Source: Phylloscopus collybita (lineage: Eukaryota > Chordata > Aves > Passeriformes > Phylloscopidae). From it: a DNA stretch of 64,000 nt. A program made the translations under genes and the position numbers. A model generated the notes under the pieces. That model was given only the letters and a program-made list of their open reading frames with translations. It did no database searches and was not told where the DNA came from. The DNA lies in NCBI GenBank assembly GCA_027886175.1, contig JAJNNQ010000023.1:2014501-2078500 (forward strand), in the 5' to 3' direction. Below, in pieces: positions 21,542-33,298 of this stretch; the stretch's first letter is position 1; each line of letters begins with the position of its first letter.

Positions 21542-23359
21542 GAAGCACGTTCAGCTCCAAAGCTGAGCCCTGTGCCAGGAGCTACGTGAGCAGGATGGTG
21601 CCCGCAGCGAGAGTATAAATAGAGCTGCTGGAGGAAGTGAATTATCCCTGGCATTTCTTCCATTGAATCATGTGATCCTGCAGGAGGAAATCTTTCAGCA
21701 GAAGAAATCGCCGGCTCCCTCCGTGCGTGGCGAGACCATCCTTCCCTGCTTCCTGGAAGTGAGGAGAGCTCGTTGTGTGCTCTCTCTCTCTCTCTCTCTC
21801 TTGCAGCACCATCTGTTGCAGGATGTGAAGATCCCTGCTCAAACTCCCCCAGGCTGCTGGGTTTGTCTCTGGTGGGAGATAGAGGAGAAACTTCTCGGCT
21901 GCTGCCCCAGGGGAGCTTTGGGAGCCTCGTGTGGTTGTTTTTCCCCCAAGGCTGAGCAGCTGTGCCCAAGTGTTGTGTGAGAAAATCTCACTGGGGCAAT
22001 TCCAGGCATCTGGAGAGCTTCCTTGCACCAAACTCCTGCGGCTTCAGTGGGATCCTGCCTGGCTCCCAGCTCTACCCCTTGACTCCAGTTCCTGAGTGCA
22101 GCTGGTGGCTGCAAGGTGGGATATTTAACAGTTGGATCATTTCTTTCCACAACCACCCTGCTCACATCATCCCCTGGGGAGAGAGGTTCAGGTTCAAGTG
22201 CAACATCATAATGGGAAGCTGGCTATTTATCGATTTAATTATTTATTTCTCCCTCCAGTGGGGTCTTTTTTTGTTGTTGAAAGTTGCAGAAAGCCAGGCT
22301 GGTTTGTTCTGCTGCTGCCCGTTGGAAGAGGGCTCCCTCCCATAAACCAAACTGGCTGGGGAAGCCTTTTATGGAAAACCACCAGATCAATAGTTTTGCC
22401 TTCTGTGTTTTTCCATGTGTGGCTCTGTGTGTTCACAGCTGCAGCTTTCAGCTCTCAGTGTTGCATTTTTGTCATTCCCATTTCACTTCTGCCTCCGTGG
22501 TCTTGTGTCCTCTCAAGAGCATCCTTTGACATTATTTAAACACTTTTGCACAGTCTGAACCAGACTTTTTGGGGAGCCCAATTACAGGGGAGAAATCCCA
22601 AGCACTGGCTCAGTAGAACAAGTGAGGAAACATCTGGAATTCCCACCTGGGTGATGCTCTGTGTCCTGACTCCCCCAGCACAGAGTTAGCGAGTGAAAGG
22701 CTGGAGATGGGATGCCCAGGAGAGATGTTGTGCCAAGGAGGTGCCTGGCTCAGCTGAGACACCCAAAACACCCTGACCCCACAGTGCTGATGTCCCTCAA
22801 GCCCCTGCAGCCAGCAGGACGTGCTGCTTTTCCCATTTTGCAGCTGCACTTTGGCTCTGGAGTTGTTACCTCAGTTGGAAACTTGCTCCTTAAATCCCTT
22901 TGGTTTCCAGCATTGCTGGACTCCGGGTTGTACCTTGCCAAGGTTTATTTTTTTGGACCTCAGCTCTTGGGAGGTCCCTGGGTCTCCAGGAGCTGCTGGC
23001 AGAGCCCCATCACTGGGTGCTCTGCTTTTGATTGCTGTGGGGTGGCTGCTCTAAAGGACAATTTGGGTTTTTCCTGCAGGCAGGAGCTGCGTGTCACAGC
23101 AAGGCAGGAGGTGAAGGTTGGGCAACAACCCCGCACTGCTGAACCCTGCCGTGTGAATAGGAGCACTTGGAAATGTTTGCCCGGCGTTCAGCATTCCCGT
23201 ACGTGTGTGGCAGGGGTTGTTTGCAGCCCTTCATCACCTCTGAACGGGGGATAAAAACACAAAGGGGAAAAATCTCATTGCCTGCAGCAAGTAGAGCACA
23301 GGCGGTGACAGGCAGAGCTGGGCCAGAGGAGCGTGGTTTGGGGTTGACAGCTGGCACAG
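21542..23359. other. Intron segment between inverted LTRs
   Basis: Single-copy-looking. A CT microsatellite of about 11 units lies at 21779-21802. No recognised exon or transposon. Confidence 0.45.
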
Positions 23360-23800
23360 TGTCCTGGTTTGGAAAGACAGGGATCTGCCAGAGAAAGCTG
23401 GAGTTTCCCTTAGAATGGAGAATGTAAACCCCTCATCCCCCGCCAAATTATAAATTTGCAATCAAGGGCTTGCAGGCAAAGAGTTTGGGAATAGGAATAA
23501 CAGTTCTTTACTAAGAGTATTAACAATACAAATGTAGTAGAAAAACAAACCCACCCAACCGAACCAGCAAACAAACAAACAGCAATTTTGGAGAACCCTG
23601 ACAGAGTCAGAGCTCCAACCTGACACCCTGTTGGTCAGGGTGTTGGAAGCAGTCCCAAGGTGAGTCCTCCTGGAGTGGCAGAGGTGGTTCTGGTGGGGCA
23701 GAGATGATCCTGTAGAACAAGGGTCCAGCGATGGTGAGGTGGGGTCCAGTCTTCCTCCAGGAATCGAGTGAAGCTGGATACTCTCTGGGTTCCTGTTGTA
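23360..23800 (-). mobile_element. Truncated family 1 LTR, minus strand
   Basis: Begins TGTCCTGGTTTGGAAAGACA, the reverse complement of the LTR 3' end, and follows the family sequence for about 440 bases. Homology fades after GGTTCCTGTTGTATCC (about 23795), so the U3 5' part is missing. Its first roughly 390 bases are closely similar, by eye above 90%, to the reverse complement of the 20851-21536 LTR. Confidence 0.85.
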
Positions 23801-24354
23801 TCCCTCCAGCACTGCCCTCCCCGGGCTGCCTTTGCTCCCACCACAGGCAGACACAGAGAGTGCCCAGAGTCTTGAACACAGCAGTCACACCGAGCTGAAA
23901 TCTTCTTTTTTCCATGCCCGTGGGTGTGATCCCTGACCAGCCCAGCACAGACACCCCAGAGCTGCCTTTGTCACGGGTCACTTTGTCACAAGCGATGCTG
24001 CTCCACCTGCTCCTGGCCCCGCCACCCTTCCTGCCAACACCAGCACATCCTCTGCAACACAAGAAGCGTCTGGTGGGACGTGCAGAGCACTCAGAGAGGC
24101 CGAGGCAAGGGGAAGGAGTCCCCGGGCTGACCCAGATGTAGCACAGAGCAGTTAATTGAGTTTGACCATCGGCAGTGCCCCGGGTCGGGGTCAGCCCCGG
24201 GTGGCACAGCCTGGCCCGGTGCTGGGGCTGCTTTGTTTGCTGCTGGCCAGCTTGAGCTCTGCCCTGCCTGTGCGGGGGGTGCTGGCCCCTGGCACATCCC
24301 GGGGACCTGCTGGCCCCAGCGTGTGATGTGACAGGGCCAGCGAGCTGGGAGCTG
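23801..24354. other. Intron segment, no feature seen
   Basis: GC-richer, single-copy-looking sequence between the LTR and the minisatellite. Confidence 0.35.
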
Positions 24355-25047
24355 TGCCTGTTGAGGGGGATGTGCCTTTTGAGGGGATGTGCCTTTTGAG
24401 GGGATGTGTTTTTTGAGGGGATGTGTTTTTTGAGGGAGATGTGCCTTTTGAGGGGGATGAACCTTTTGAGGGGATGTGCCTTTTGAGAGGATGTGTTTTT
24501 TGAGGGGATGTGCCTTTTGAGAGGATGTGCCTTTTTAGGGGATGTGCTTTTTGAGGGAGATGTGCCTTTTTAGGGGATGTGCTTTTTGAGGGAGATGTGC
24601 CTTTTGAGGATGATGTGCCTTTTGAGGGAGATGTGCTTTTTGAGGGGATGTGCCTTTTGAGGGGATGTGCCTTTTTAGGGGATGAACCTTTTGAGGGGAT
24701 GTGCCTTTTGAGGGGGATGTGCCTTTTGAGGGGATGTGCTTTTTGAGGGGAATGTGCCTTTTGAGGGGATGTGTTTTTTGAGGGAGATGTGCCTTTTGAG
24801 AGGATGTGCCTTTTTAGGGGATGTGCCTTTTGAGGGGATGTGTTTTTTGAGAGGATGTGTTTTTTGAGGGAGATGTGCCTTTTGAGGGGGATGTGCCTTT
24901 TTAGGGGATGTGCCTTTTGAGGGGGATGAACCTTTTGAGGAGATGTGCCTTTTGAGAGGATGTGCCTTTTTAGGGGATGTACTTTTTGAGGGGGCTGTGC
25001 CTTTTTAGGAGATTGTGCCTTTTGAGGGGGATTTGCCTTTTGAGGGG
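24355..25047. repeat. 17/18-bp minisatellite, about 40 units
   Basis: Units of GATGTGCCTTTTGAGGG or with one extra G. Variants include TGTTTTTTGAGGG, TGCCTTTTTAGGGG and ATGAACCTTTTGAGGG. Variant types recur in an irregular order along about 690 bp, so it is long and internally heterogeneous. No coding meaning. Confidence 0.95.
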
Positions 25048-25077
25048 CTGCACCCTGGAGTTTACAGCTTCATCTGC

Positions 25078-25168
25078 TCCAGGCTTCCTCACTGCACTTA
25101 GTTGTTCCTCCAGGCTGAACACCCCCAGCTCCCTCAGCCCTTCCAGATTCAGATCTACCTTGGAGCTT
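25078..25168 (-). mobile_element. CR1 LINE fragment
   Basis: CCTCCAGGCTGAACACCCCC and AGCTCCCTCAGCCCTTCC are the reverse complement of the CR1 segment seen at 4960-4995. Only this internal piece is recognisable. Confidence 0.8.
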
Positions 25169-25989
25169 GGAGCAAAGTGAGGGCTGGGGCAATGGGGACA
25201 CCCCCTGAGCCCTGCTCTGCAGAAGGACTTTCAGGCACAAGCCCATGTGAGGGTCAGCCTGACATTTCTGGCTCAGCCACGAGCCCTTCCCTCAGCAGAG
25301 ATTTCCAGGAATGCCATCCTTAACCTCTCCCACTAGGCAAATCATAGCCAGCATATGGATAGGGAGAAATTGGATTTACCCTGTAATCTAATCAATGTTA
25401 AATAACAGTAATTCCAAGCTCCCTGTTTAAAGTGCTGTTGGTCTCTGGGGTTCATTGGAGTTATTTAATCTAATGAAATACCATTATTGTCTCGTGAGGG
25501 TGCACCACGGGGATGTCTCTCCTAGGAAGAAAAGCAATGGTTAAAGAATTGGCAGCCAGGGGCAAATATCCAGCAGGGGAAAGGGGCTGAGTGCAGAGAG
25601 TTGAGGCTTTCACCTGTCAAGAACTCAGAGCACTTTGGCTGCAGCATCCCAGTGGTGACTGGAATTCATTCCATGGTGGGGTCACATGCCCAGATTCCTC
25701 TTGTCACTTCCCTGGGCAGGCTGTCCCACGTGGTGCCACCTTTCCCCCTTTTCCTGGCCCAAACAGGAACCCATTAAACCTCTTAACCCATCTCAATGCC
25801 CAGCATCAATCACACTTGCTGTGCTTCCTGCACTGGGGTTGTTCCCAGCCCTGCTCCTGGCTGTGCTGGCTGCTGGGCTCCCACAGAATCAAGGGAATCA
25901 CCAGTGGTTTGGCTCACCAGCTCATTCCAAGCCCCCTCCCAAGGGCAGGGCCACCTTCCACTAGCCCAGGTGTAGCCATGGTTCGTGCC
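25169..25989. other. Intron segment; repeat-poor AT-rich block at 25330-25510
   Basis: 25330-25510 is AT-rich with several ATTA/TAAT cores (TAATCTAATCAATG, TTTAATCTAATG) and no visible repeat, so it may be a conserved element. The rest is unremarkable. Confidence 0.3.
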
Positions 25990-26268
25990 TGCCATGTTTT
26001 GATTTCAGGGAATTCTTTCCCAGGAGAACTTAACTGGTAAGCAAGGTCATGTTATTGTAAACGAAGATATTTTTCTACGTGTTTTCACAAAGGAGGGACT
26101 TTACTTGATGGTCTCTTCAAGTGACCAATGGGTCCAGGTCCCCATCTCTAAGGTGGGTGCATTTGTAGAAAGGTATAAAATAGGTTTGGAAAATAAACTG
26201 GCAGCTCCTCCTGTGAGGAGTCTTCAGCCTTCTGAATGGACTTGCATCTTCTTTTGTGTCCAACAGGT
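25990..26268 (+). mobile_element. LTR fragment, family 2
   Basis: Second copy of the family at 9950-10236. It has GAGGGACTTTACTTGATG, GACCAATGGGTCCAG, the TATA box GGTATAAAATAGG at about 26171 and GAAAATAAA downstream, then TTCAGCCTTCTGAATGG. It abuts a CR1 fragment on the right. Confidence 0.75.
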
Positions 26269-26345
26269 TGCTCCAAACCCCATCCAACCTCCCCTTGAGC
26301 CCTTCCAGGGATTTAAGATGGTTTCCCCCCCAAACCTGTTGCACT
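26268..26345 (-). mobile_element. CR1 LINE fragment
   Basis: CAGGTTGCTCCAAACCCCAT and CCAACCTCCCCTTGAGCCC are reverse-complement CR1 3' sequence. On the minus strand it reads SLEGLKGRLDGVWSNLL, matching the C-terminal end of CR1 ORF2. Confidence 0.8.
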
Positions 26346-26867
26346 TTTTCCATTGGCATGGAGGCAATTTTCCCTAATCTGCTCTTTACAGAGGGAGACA
26401 GGACCTCTTCCGGGTCACATTTCCCACGCTGGCCTTGTGACAATTCCTGAGCCCTCCATCAATCCCACCACAACAGAGTCAAGCTGGGCCAATTGCACCA
26501 GTTGCTTTCCTGCATGCTGAGCTTATTGTATTCAAATATCCTGGAACTCTCTCAGCAGAAGGCAAGGACTCTGCTGCTGTCAAATTACCAGCAGGGCAGC
26601 ATCCTGTGTGCTGGGGGAGTGCTCCTTCCCCCTGTAGCTCCTGCTCCATTTTCCCATTATTACTTCTTTAATAAGAGTGATGCTTACTCTGCACTGCTCG
26701 TTTGCTGCTAAAATTGGAGCCATTAGGAGCAGTGAGTGACAATTAACCTTTTGAGCAGCGTGGGGTAGGAGCCCAGGGTGGTGCTGCCCCAGAAGGAGGG
26801 GGATCAAACCCTGCCTTTCAGGTGTGAATTCCTGTCCCACACTGGACCAGCTTTGTAGGGACAGTGA
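26346..26867. other. Intron segment, no feature seen
   Basis: Single-copy-looking sequence. Confidence 0.35.
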
Positions 26868-26982
26868 AGAAACATTAATCCTCCTTGCTGTGCCGAGTCT
26901 CTTTGATCACACTTCAAAATCTTCATCTCCAGGGGTCCTGTCTGGGTTTTCCAAAGTGGCCTGAGAGCAGAAGACCAGGGCA
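26868..26982. repeat. Unclassified dispersed repeat, copy 1
   Basis: About 115 bases from AGAAACATTAATCCTCCTTG to GAGAGCAGAAGACCAGGGC recur at 29443-29560 in the same orientation with about ten differences. No terminal features were recognised; it may be a fragment of a longer transposon or a local duplication. Confidence 0.8.
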
Positions 26983-28603
26983 TCCCCTTTTGGGATGACT
27001 CCCAGCATCCTCCAGAGGAAGGGTTGCACCCATAGGTGCTGGGAGAGGACACATCTGGCTCAGTGTCTGTGCATGGGATGGGAGTGAGGGGTTGTGGCTC
27101 TGTGCTGCAGAGTTATCTTGGGACATCCTCTGAGCTGCCCATCCCCAGGGTGCAGCTCCTTTCCTCAAAAACCATCCCCGTGCTGGAAAAAAAAATAAAA
27201 AAATTAAAAAGGAGCACGTCTGGTAATTTAATCAGGTTAAGTGCTCCTAGAGTCACGTCTGTGCCACACAGCAGAGCTCTCTGGAGGAGCAGAGAGAGAT
27301 GGGGCAAAGCAGGGATTTCTGGAGGAAGGAGGGCGAGAACTGCCCCGGAGCTTTGTGACCAAATCAAGCACAGCAGGAGCAGCCCTTTCCCCCCCCTGGG
27401 GTGGCCCTGTGTCCTGGGTGATGCTGGCAGGGTCCCAGGGGTGCCGTGGGAGCTGGCTGTGCTAACGAGGAGCCGCCGTGTCTGGGCTCATTATGCCCGT
27501 CCCTTTCACACCCGCCTTCATTATTTCCCCCCCGCTATCTAGTGTCATTAAGATATCAAGTTCATTTAGGTACATCCACATTGGCAGTTTAATTATGTCT
27601 GGGTACCACTGTATTTTATTCATGGGCTATCTGGGGGCGGTTGTCAAACACGAGAGCGGGGAGATAAAGGTTGGGTGGCTGCAGAATGCTAATGTCCTGC
27701 TGGTTCCCTTTTTTTTTTTTTTAATTTTTTTTTTTTTTTTGGACAAATACACACAACCAGTTATTACCCAACTGATTATTTCGTTCATTAACACCCCCAT
27801 ACATCAGCCCCCTTGTTGTGTGCATTCATCTTTTCATAAACAATTACCTGACAAAGTTGAGGGAGGCACTGGGGGGATTGATGCTCTGCTGGGATGTTCC
27901 TGCTGCCGGGGTGGTGACAAAGGTGCAGGACGCTCCCTTCAGGCCCGACGGCTTCATTAATCAAATTAGGGACAATAGGGTGTCACATGTGTGCCCAACG
28001 ACCCCTTTGTGTCAGCGGGTGGGGCTCCCTGGCCGGTTTGTGAGGGTGAGAGGGGTGAAATGAAATCCTTGGAAAGCAGCCGGATGGTCATCTGCACTCC
28101 TCGTTATTGTTATTTTTGGTAGTGTTATTTGGTATATTTGGTAGTGTTATTATCATCATCACGGGGAGGAATATTTGTGTGAAAGCAGGCTCTTTGTTTG
28201 TTGTTTCTGGTTGGGTTTTTGTTGGTTTTTTTTTTTTTTTTTAATTTATTTTCCCAGCTCCCTCTTACTACTTTCCCCAAGTTGGGACCCTGTGCAGTAG
28301 GATTAGAAGTGCTGGTAGGAATGATTAGGATGAGTGTGTAACCAACTGGGGAACAAAGCCCCTGTCATGTCTTCATTCTAGAGTTTTTGACTGTAAAAGC
28401 TGGTGAAGGAGAAAAAAAAAAAAAAAATAGCAGGGAGATGTGAGCAGTGATGAGTACCCAAAGTCATGAAATAAGTGATTCCTGCAGCTTTCACAGAGAT
28501 GGTGGTGAGACCCACCAGGAAGGGCTGGGGATGCTGCTTGCCCAGATGGAGATCATTCTCCAGCTCCTCATGTCCAGCACAAACCCCTCTGGAAGGGATT
28601 GAG
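26983..28603. other. Intron segment; candidate conserved block at 27478-28070
   Basis: 27478-27705 and 27750-28070 are free of visible repeats, flanking a T-rich run at 27711-27741. They contain clustered homeodomain-type cores (GGCAGTTTAATTATG, TTCATTAATCAAATTAGG). T-run at 28229-28242 and A-run at 28411-28426. No coding signal. Confidence 0.35.
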
Positions 28604-29046
28604 GCCTTGAGTTTCATGTTTTTCAGGTTCTGTGCTGCCCAGGGGTGCAGCTCCCAGCCTCACATTCAGGGTCACTCAGCTCTGCACAGAGCAGGGACAC
28701 AAAACAAATCCTGTTCCTGCTGCACACCAAGCACAGCTGGGACAAGTGTTCAGCCCCAAAGCACAAACAAGGGTGGCTGGAGGGAGGAACAAGAAGGATG
28801 GGACTGCAGAACCTGCAGCTGGGATTGCACAATTCAACCCCAAGGTGCAAATGGACCCAAAGGGATCCAAGTGTCAGACCTGGTGACCCTTTGTCCATTT
28901 TGGGACCATTTTGGGTCCCTCTTGGGTGCAGCCCTGGCCAGGCTCTTGTCCTGCCCAAGGTGTACCCTGAAGACCTTTCAATAAATCTCTGCTTTATTCT
29001 CTGAGCTCTGCCCAGTCTGTTCCAGCTCAGCCTCCCCAAGGCATCA
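28604..29046 (+). mobile_element. LTR-like element, family 3, copy 1
   Basis: Matches 61541-61967 over its length, including GCCCAGGGGTGCAGCTC, TCACATTCAGGGTCACTCAG, AAGCACAAACAAGGGTGGC and the end TTTATTCTCTGAGCTCTGCC through CCTCCCCAAGGCATCA. It has an AATAAA near 28979, as in an LTR R region. Exact ends and target duplication are not resolved. Confidence 0.75.
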
Positions 29047-29442
29047 GGATCAGACCTGGAGCTGCTCCCAGTGGTCCCCTTGAACACACAGCCCGCCTGG
29101 TTTCAGTGTGATGGTTTCAGTGTGGTGCCTTCTTTTATTTCTTCAGATACTTTGTGCCCTCAACTGTTTCCCTGGGCAGAGTGGCTCCCTGGGATGCTGA
29201 GGAGCAGCTGCAGGAGGCCACCAATCCAGCCAGAATCAATTCAGCTTTTCACTCAAGCAGACACGCTGGAAAAGTAATGCTTCAGGGGTCACACACTGCT
29301 GCACTGCTCCAGCGCAGGATTTGCAAACTAAATAAAGGATCTGAGTGAGTTTTAAGTGCCTAACTCCCTTAGGCCACTTTGGAAAAAAAAAAAAAAAACA
29401 AAACCCCACTGGAATAACTAAGAAGCTTTCACTGAGCGTTTG
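29047..29442. other. Intron segment, no feature seen
   Basis: Single-copy-looking, ending with an A-run at 29382-29398. Confidence 0.35.
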
Positions 29443-29560
29443 CAGAAACATTAATCCTCCTTGCTGTGTCAAACCTCTTTGATCACACTTCAAAATCTGC
29501 ATCTCCAGGGGTCCTCTCTGGGCTTTCCAAAGTGGCCTGAGAGCAGAAGATCTGGGCTCC
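29443..29560. repeat. Unclassified dispersed repeat, copy 2
   Basis: Direct repeat of 26868-26982, about 2.6 kb away, same orientation. Confidence 0.8.
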
Positions 29561-30044
29561 CAGGACTCAGAACCCTTTTCCAAATCCCTCCGTGGCTCTC
29601 TGTGTTGGAATGGAGAGGTCACACCCTGCCAGGGGTCCCCAAGGTCCCCACCTTGGGGTGGTGGGCTGTGGGATTTCAAACCCCTGCTGCTCTGAAGGGT
29701 GTCAGCGTGGGCCTGGTCAGTTCTCCCTGTGGTTCCTTTGGTGTTCCCAGGGAAGCCTGGTGAAGGAGGAGGCACACTCAGGCTGGGTTTTCTCTTTGGA
29801 CACGCTGAGAAATGAATGGTGAGGGAGGGTTGGTCCTGCTCAGCAGGGCAGCCCTGCAGGAGGAGAGGCTGGGAGGCTTCTCCAGGAGCTGATCTGAAGC
29901 CTCCAGCCCACTCTGGTTCAGTGCTGAGTGAGGAAGAGCAGCTTTTATTGTCCTGGATCCAAAGGACTCAAGCTGACTTATGAACCCGAGGTCACTGATT
30001 GGGGTTTTTTTTCCAGCCATCCATATTCTGGACAACACCTCATC
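29561..30044. other. Intron segment, no feature seen
   Basis: Nothing recognised before the polypyrimidine array. Confidence 0.35.
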
Positions 30045-30492
30045 TTTCTTTTTCCTTTTCCTTTTCCTTTTCCTTTTCCTTTTCCTTTTTCCTTTTCCTT
30101 TTCCTTTTCCTTTTCCTTTTCCTTTTCCTTTTCCTTTCCCTTTTTCCTTTTCCTTTTTCCTTTTCCTTTTCCTTTTCCTTTTCCTTTTCCTTTTCCTTTT
30201 CCTTTTCCTTTTCCTTTTCCTTTTCCTTTTCCTTTTCCTTTTCCTTTTCCTTTTCCTTTTCCTTTTCCTTTTCCTTTTCCTTTTCCTTTTCCTTTCCCTT
30301 TCCCTTTCCCTTTCCCTTTCCCTTTCCCTTTCCCTTTCCCTTTCCCTTTCCCTTTCCCTTTTCCTTTTTCCTTTTCCTTTTTCCTTTTCCTTTTCCTTTT
30401 CCTTTTCCTTTTCCTTTTCCTTTTCCTTTTCCTTTTCCTTTTCCTTTTCCTTTTCCTTTTCCTTTTCCTTTTCCTTTTCCTTTTTCTTTTCA
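30045..30492. repeat. Polypyrimidine hexamer array (CCTTTT)n with an internal (CCCTTT)n block
   Basis: About 450 bases of almost pure C/T on the + strand. Most units are CCTTTT; roughly 30293-30360 is a homogeneous block of CCCTTT, after which CCTTTT resumes. A few one-base length changes interrupt it (about 30084, 30138, 30150, 30364, 30378). A homopurine-homopyrimidine tract of this length is prone to triplex formation. All frames are open by composition alone. Confidence 0.97.
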
Positions 30493-31583
30493 CATTATTG
30501 AGCTGCATTCTCTCTGAACAGCCTCAGTGTCACACTAATGCCCAAGCCTCAGCCTCCACCTCCCTTCCCCATGGCATGAAGGTGAGAGCCTGGCTTCTGT
30601 GCCACCTACCCATGAAAATTCAGATCTGCTGCAAACTAAAACCTCCTGAAACGTGTCAGGTGGCTCTGATGCTGGATGAGACAGTGATGCATTCCCTGGG
30701 AGAAGGTGGAACTGCTGAGAGCAGGGAAGAGCTCTTGCTGCAGGATCTTGTGGCTCAGTTCCCTGCCTCGACTGTGGGGCTGGAGAGAGCAGCACCCACC
30801 TCTGTGCACCTCCCCAGCAATTCCCCAGCATTGCCCAGAACTTGCAAATTAGGCCAGGAGGAATCTTTTTTTTCAGGTTTCTGCTTCCCGGAGACTTTTG
30901 CACTTGACTCCTTTGCTCCAGGAATGAAAATGCAGAGCCCTTTCCCAGCCATTAAAGTTTCATTTAACAAAAGGACAAAGAATTGGCACAGGAAGGATGA
31001 AGAACCACTGCAAGAGTAAACTTGTGTGACTCTGTGTATTTTAGACCATAGCCTGAGGTCAGGCTCCCTTTTTTGTAATACAGATGGAGGGGGTTTTGGC
31101 CATGCAGCAGCAGGAGATGTGTAGTGACACAGAAAAAAAAAATCCCTTCTCAGCATAATTTAAGGAACAACCTCTGTTCTGAACAGTGAGGTCCTTTGAG
31201 GTGTCTGGGTCTTTCATAAAACTCTGCAGGCACAGAGATGCACACACACCATCTCCAGCAGCACAGGGCATGCCCCAGGAACTTCCAAAACTTTGTAATA
31301 ATCTCTGTTGAACTCTTTAGGACTCCACAACAATATCTTGGTGGAGAAGTCCTTTTACCTCTGCAGATAAGGGAGAAAATCCATCTCCTTGCTCCCCAAA
31401 CCCCAGCAGCCAGTTCCTAACCTCCAAGGGTGTCCAGAACTCCCCAGGTGGGGCTGTACAGCCCAGTGGGGCCCCAGCCTGCTGCATCCACTGCCCATTT
31501 CCAATATTATTTCCCTACCTGCAGCTTCAGCTGCCTTAATTTGGCTAGTTTAGTCCCTGCACTCACTAGGTCCTGATTTTCAC
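30493..31583. other. Intron segment, no gene seen
   Basis: Single-copy-looking sequence between the two pyrimidine arrays. Confidence 0.35.
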
Positions 31584-31690
31584 TCTCCTCTCCTCTCCTC
31601 TCCTCTCCTCTCCTCTCCTCTCCTCTCCTCTCCTCTCCTCTCCTCTCCTCTCCTCTCCTCTCCTCTCCTCTCCTCTCCTCTCCTCTCCTC
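31584..31690. repeat. (TCTCC)n pentamer array
   Basis: About 21 perfect units of the pentamer, pyrimidine on the + strand, followed by a degenerate CT-rich tail. It is the exact complement of the array at 37432-37582. Confidence 0.97.
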
Positions 31691-33298
31691 GTCTCATCTT
31701 TTCTTTCTCCCTTCTGTTTTTTCTCTCTCTCTTGTCTTTTCCACCTTTCTGAGACGTAAGCAAATTCCAGGAAGGCATCAGTTGTCTTTAACACCCAGAG
31801 GAAAAATCGAAGGGAAGGGTTCAATTACTGGCATGAAAAATGAGTCTCCTAACGGAGGTCTATCCATTTGCTAGTTGTGCTTGTTTTAAAACTGAATTAT
31901 AGAGACTGCACATTTTTCCAGAGACGAATGCATTAATTTTTCTCCGAGCAGACAAGAGAGAAGCAGAGGGAAAATAAGATAATAAGAGTTTCCACAGTGA
32001 TTTATATGCCTTTGTGAAAAAAAATAATGGGGGCAGGCAGCAGCGTGCTCCAGCAGCTGGGAGGAAGGGGCAGGGGGGGTGGCAGGGACGACTGCAAGGA
32101 AAACTGCCAGGGAGTCCAAGTCTGATTGTTGGTTTTAGATGATATAAGATCACTTTATGTCTCTGACTGGCTTGAAAAATCTCTCTTTTCTCCCTCTCTC
32201 TCTCAATATATATACACACACATATAAAATATAGACCATATGATGCACTTAAAGCCAGCACAGGCTGTGGTGTTTATACAGGAAGGGATTGTGTTTCTGG
32301 CCGACCTCTCCCCAGCCCTCCTTCTCCTGACGAAGGATAAACTGGGACCTTTAGAAAACAAAGTGGTGGCTGCAATTTTTAACAGATTTGCTCTTGTATA
32401 TATTTATACAGAGCAGGCAAGTCCTTCCCCAGGGCCCTCTCCTTGTGCCTGTGGGCAGAAACCAGGGGGGTTGAGTTTATTTTTTTTTATTTTTTTTTTT
32501 TCGTCTGTTCACTTTGGTTTGATTTATATGGTAAAAGAGATATTTTTATTATAGCGCATAGTAAATTGGGTTTCTTTATTGCTCATGAGAGCTGTTTCCC
32601 AAAATTGGACTATTTATACAGTACACTGATTGCAATGTATTTCTGATCTTAGATGTCTTAACTGTAGGGAATAATAATAAAAAAAAAAAAATTACAGAAA
32701 ATTAGATGTTTTTTTAAGAAAACTTGCAACTTCTCTTGAAATAAGATGAAATGGGTAACTTTTGCTTGATGTGGCTCTCAGCAGCTCCCAGGAAATCATC
32801 TTGGTTTGGTGACTAAAGACTTTTGGTGGGAACTGGAGGCTCTGGGAGGTTTTGAAGCAATTCTGTGGTTTGTCCTTTGGTGTAATCCACAGGAAACACA
32901 TCCGTGAGGCCAAAGGCCACCAGGGCTGTGGCACCTACACTGATGTCTCTCTCCACTCATAGGAATGATTCAATGCATTAATTCCCAGCTGGTTGTTTCC
33001 CAGCAGAAAAATCCTGCAGCGCTCAGATGGATTGTGAGAGCAAAGAGAGAGAGAGGTTGGAGGTGATGCTTGAAAGCAAAACTTAAAAATCCCTTCCAGG
33101 GCAGATGGTTAATTGTGGTGTTCAATTTATTTGCCTAATGCAAATCACATCCCCGTTTGCCCGTGGCACCAGGAGAACCAGATCCCTGTTTGTTTTGCTA
33201 AAAGCTGATGTTTCAGGGAATATTCTGCAGCTCCCATGTGAATCTCCTCTTTGTGGTCCCAGAGGAGGATGAATTGCACACAGGGCCAACAGTGGTTC
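31691..33298. other. Intron segment; AT-rich repeat-poor block at 31840-32700
   Basis: AT-rich, with TATATA/ACACAC at 32206-32230, T-rich runs at 32479-32502 and an A-run at 32680-32692. Low visible repeat content; possible conserved sequence. No exon-like frame. Confidence 0.3.

Noticed and set aside
20851..23800. Provirus bounded by the LTRs at 20851 and 23360
   Set aside because: The LTRs are in opposite orientation, and the first has a private GGGGT duplication immediately at both its ends.
24355..25047. CRISPR-like array
   Set aside because: Units are contiguous with no unique spacers of constant length, and the context is a vertebrate intron.
29928..31019. Open frame of 363 codons rich in Phe-Pro and Phe-Ser-Leu
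   Set aside because: It is a translation of the (CCTTTT)n array. The three + frames and the minus frame are all open by composition.
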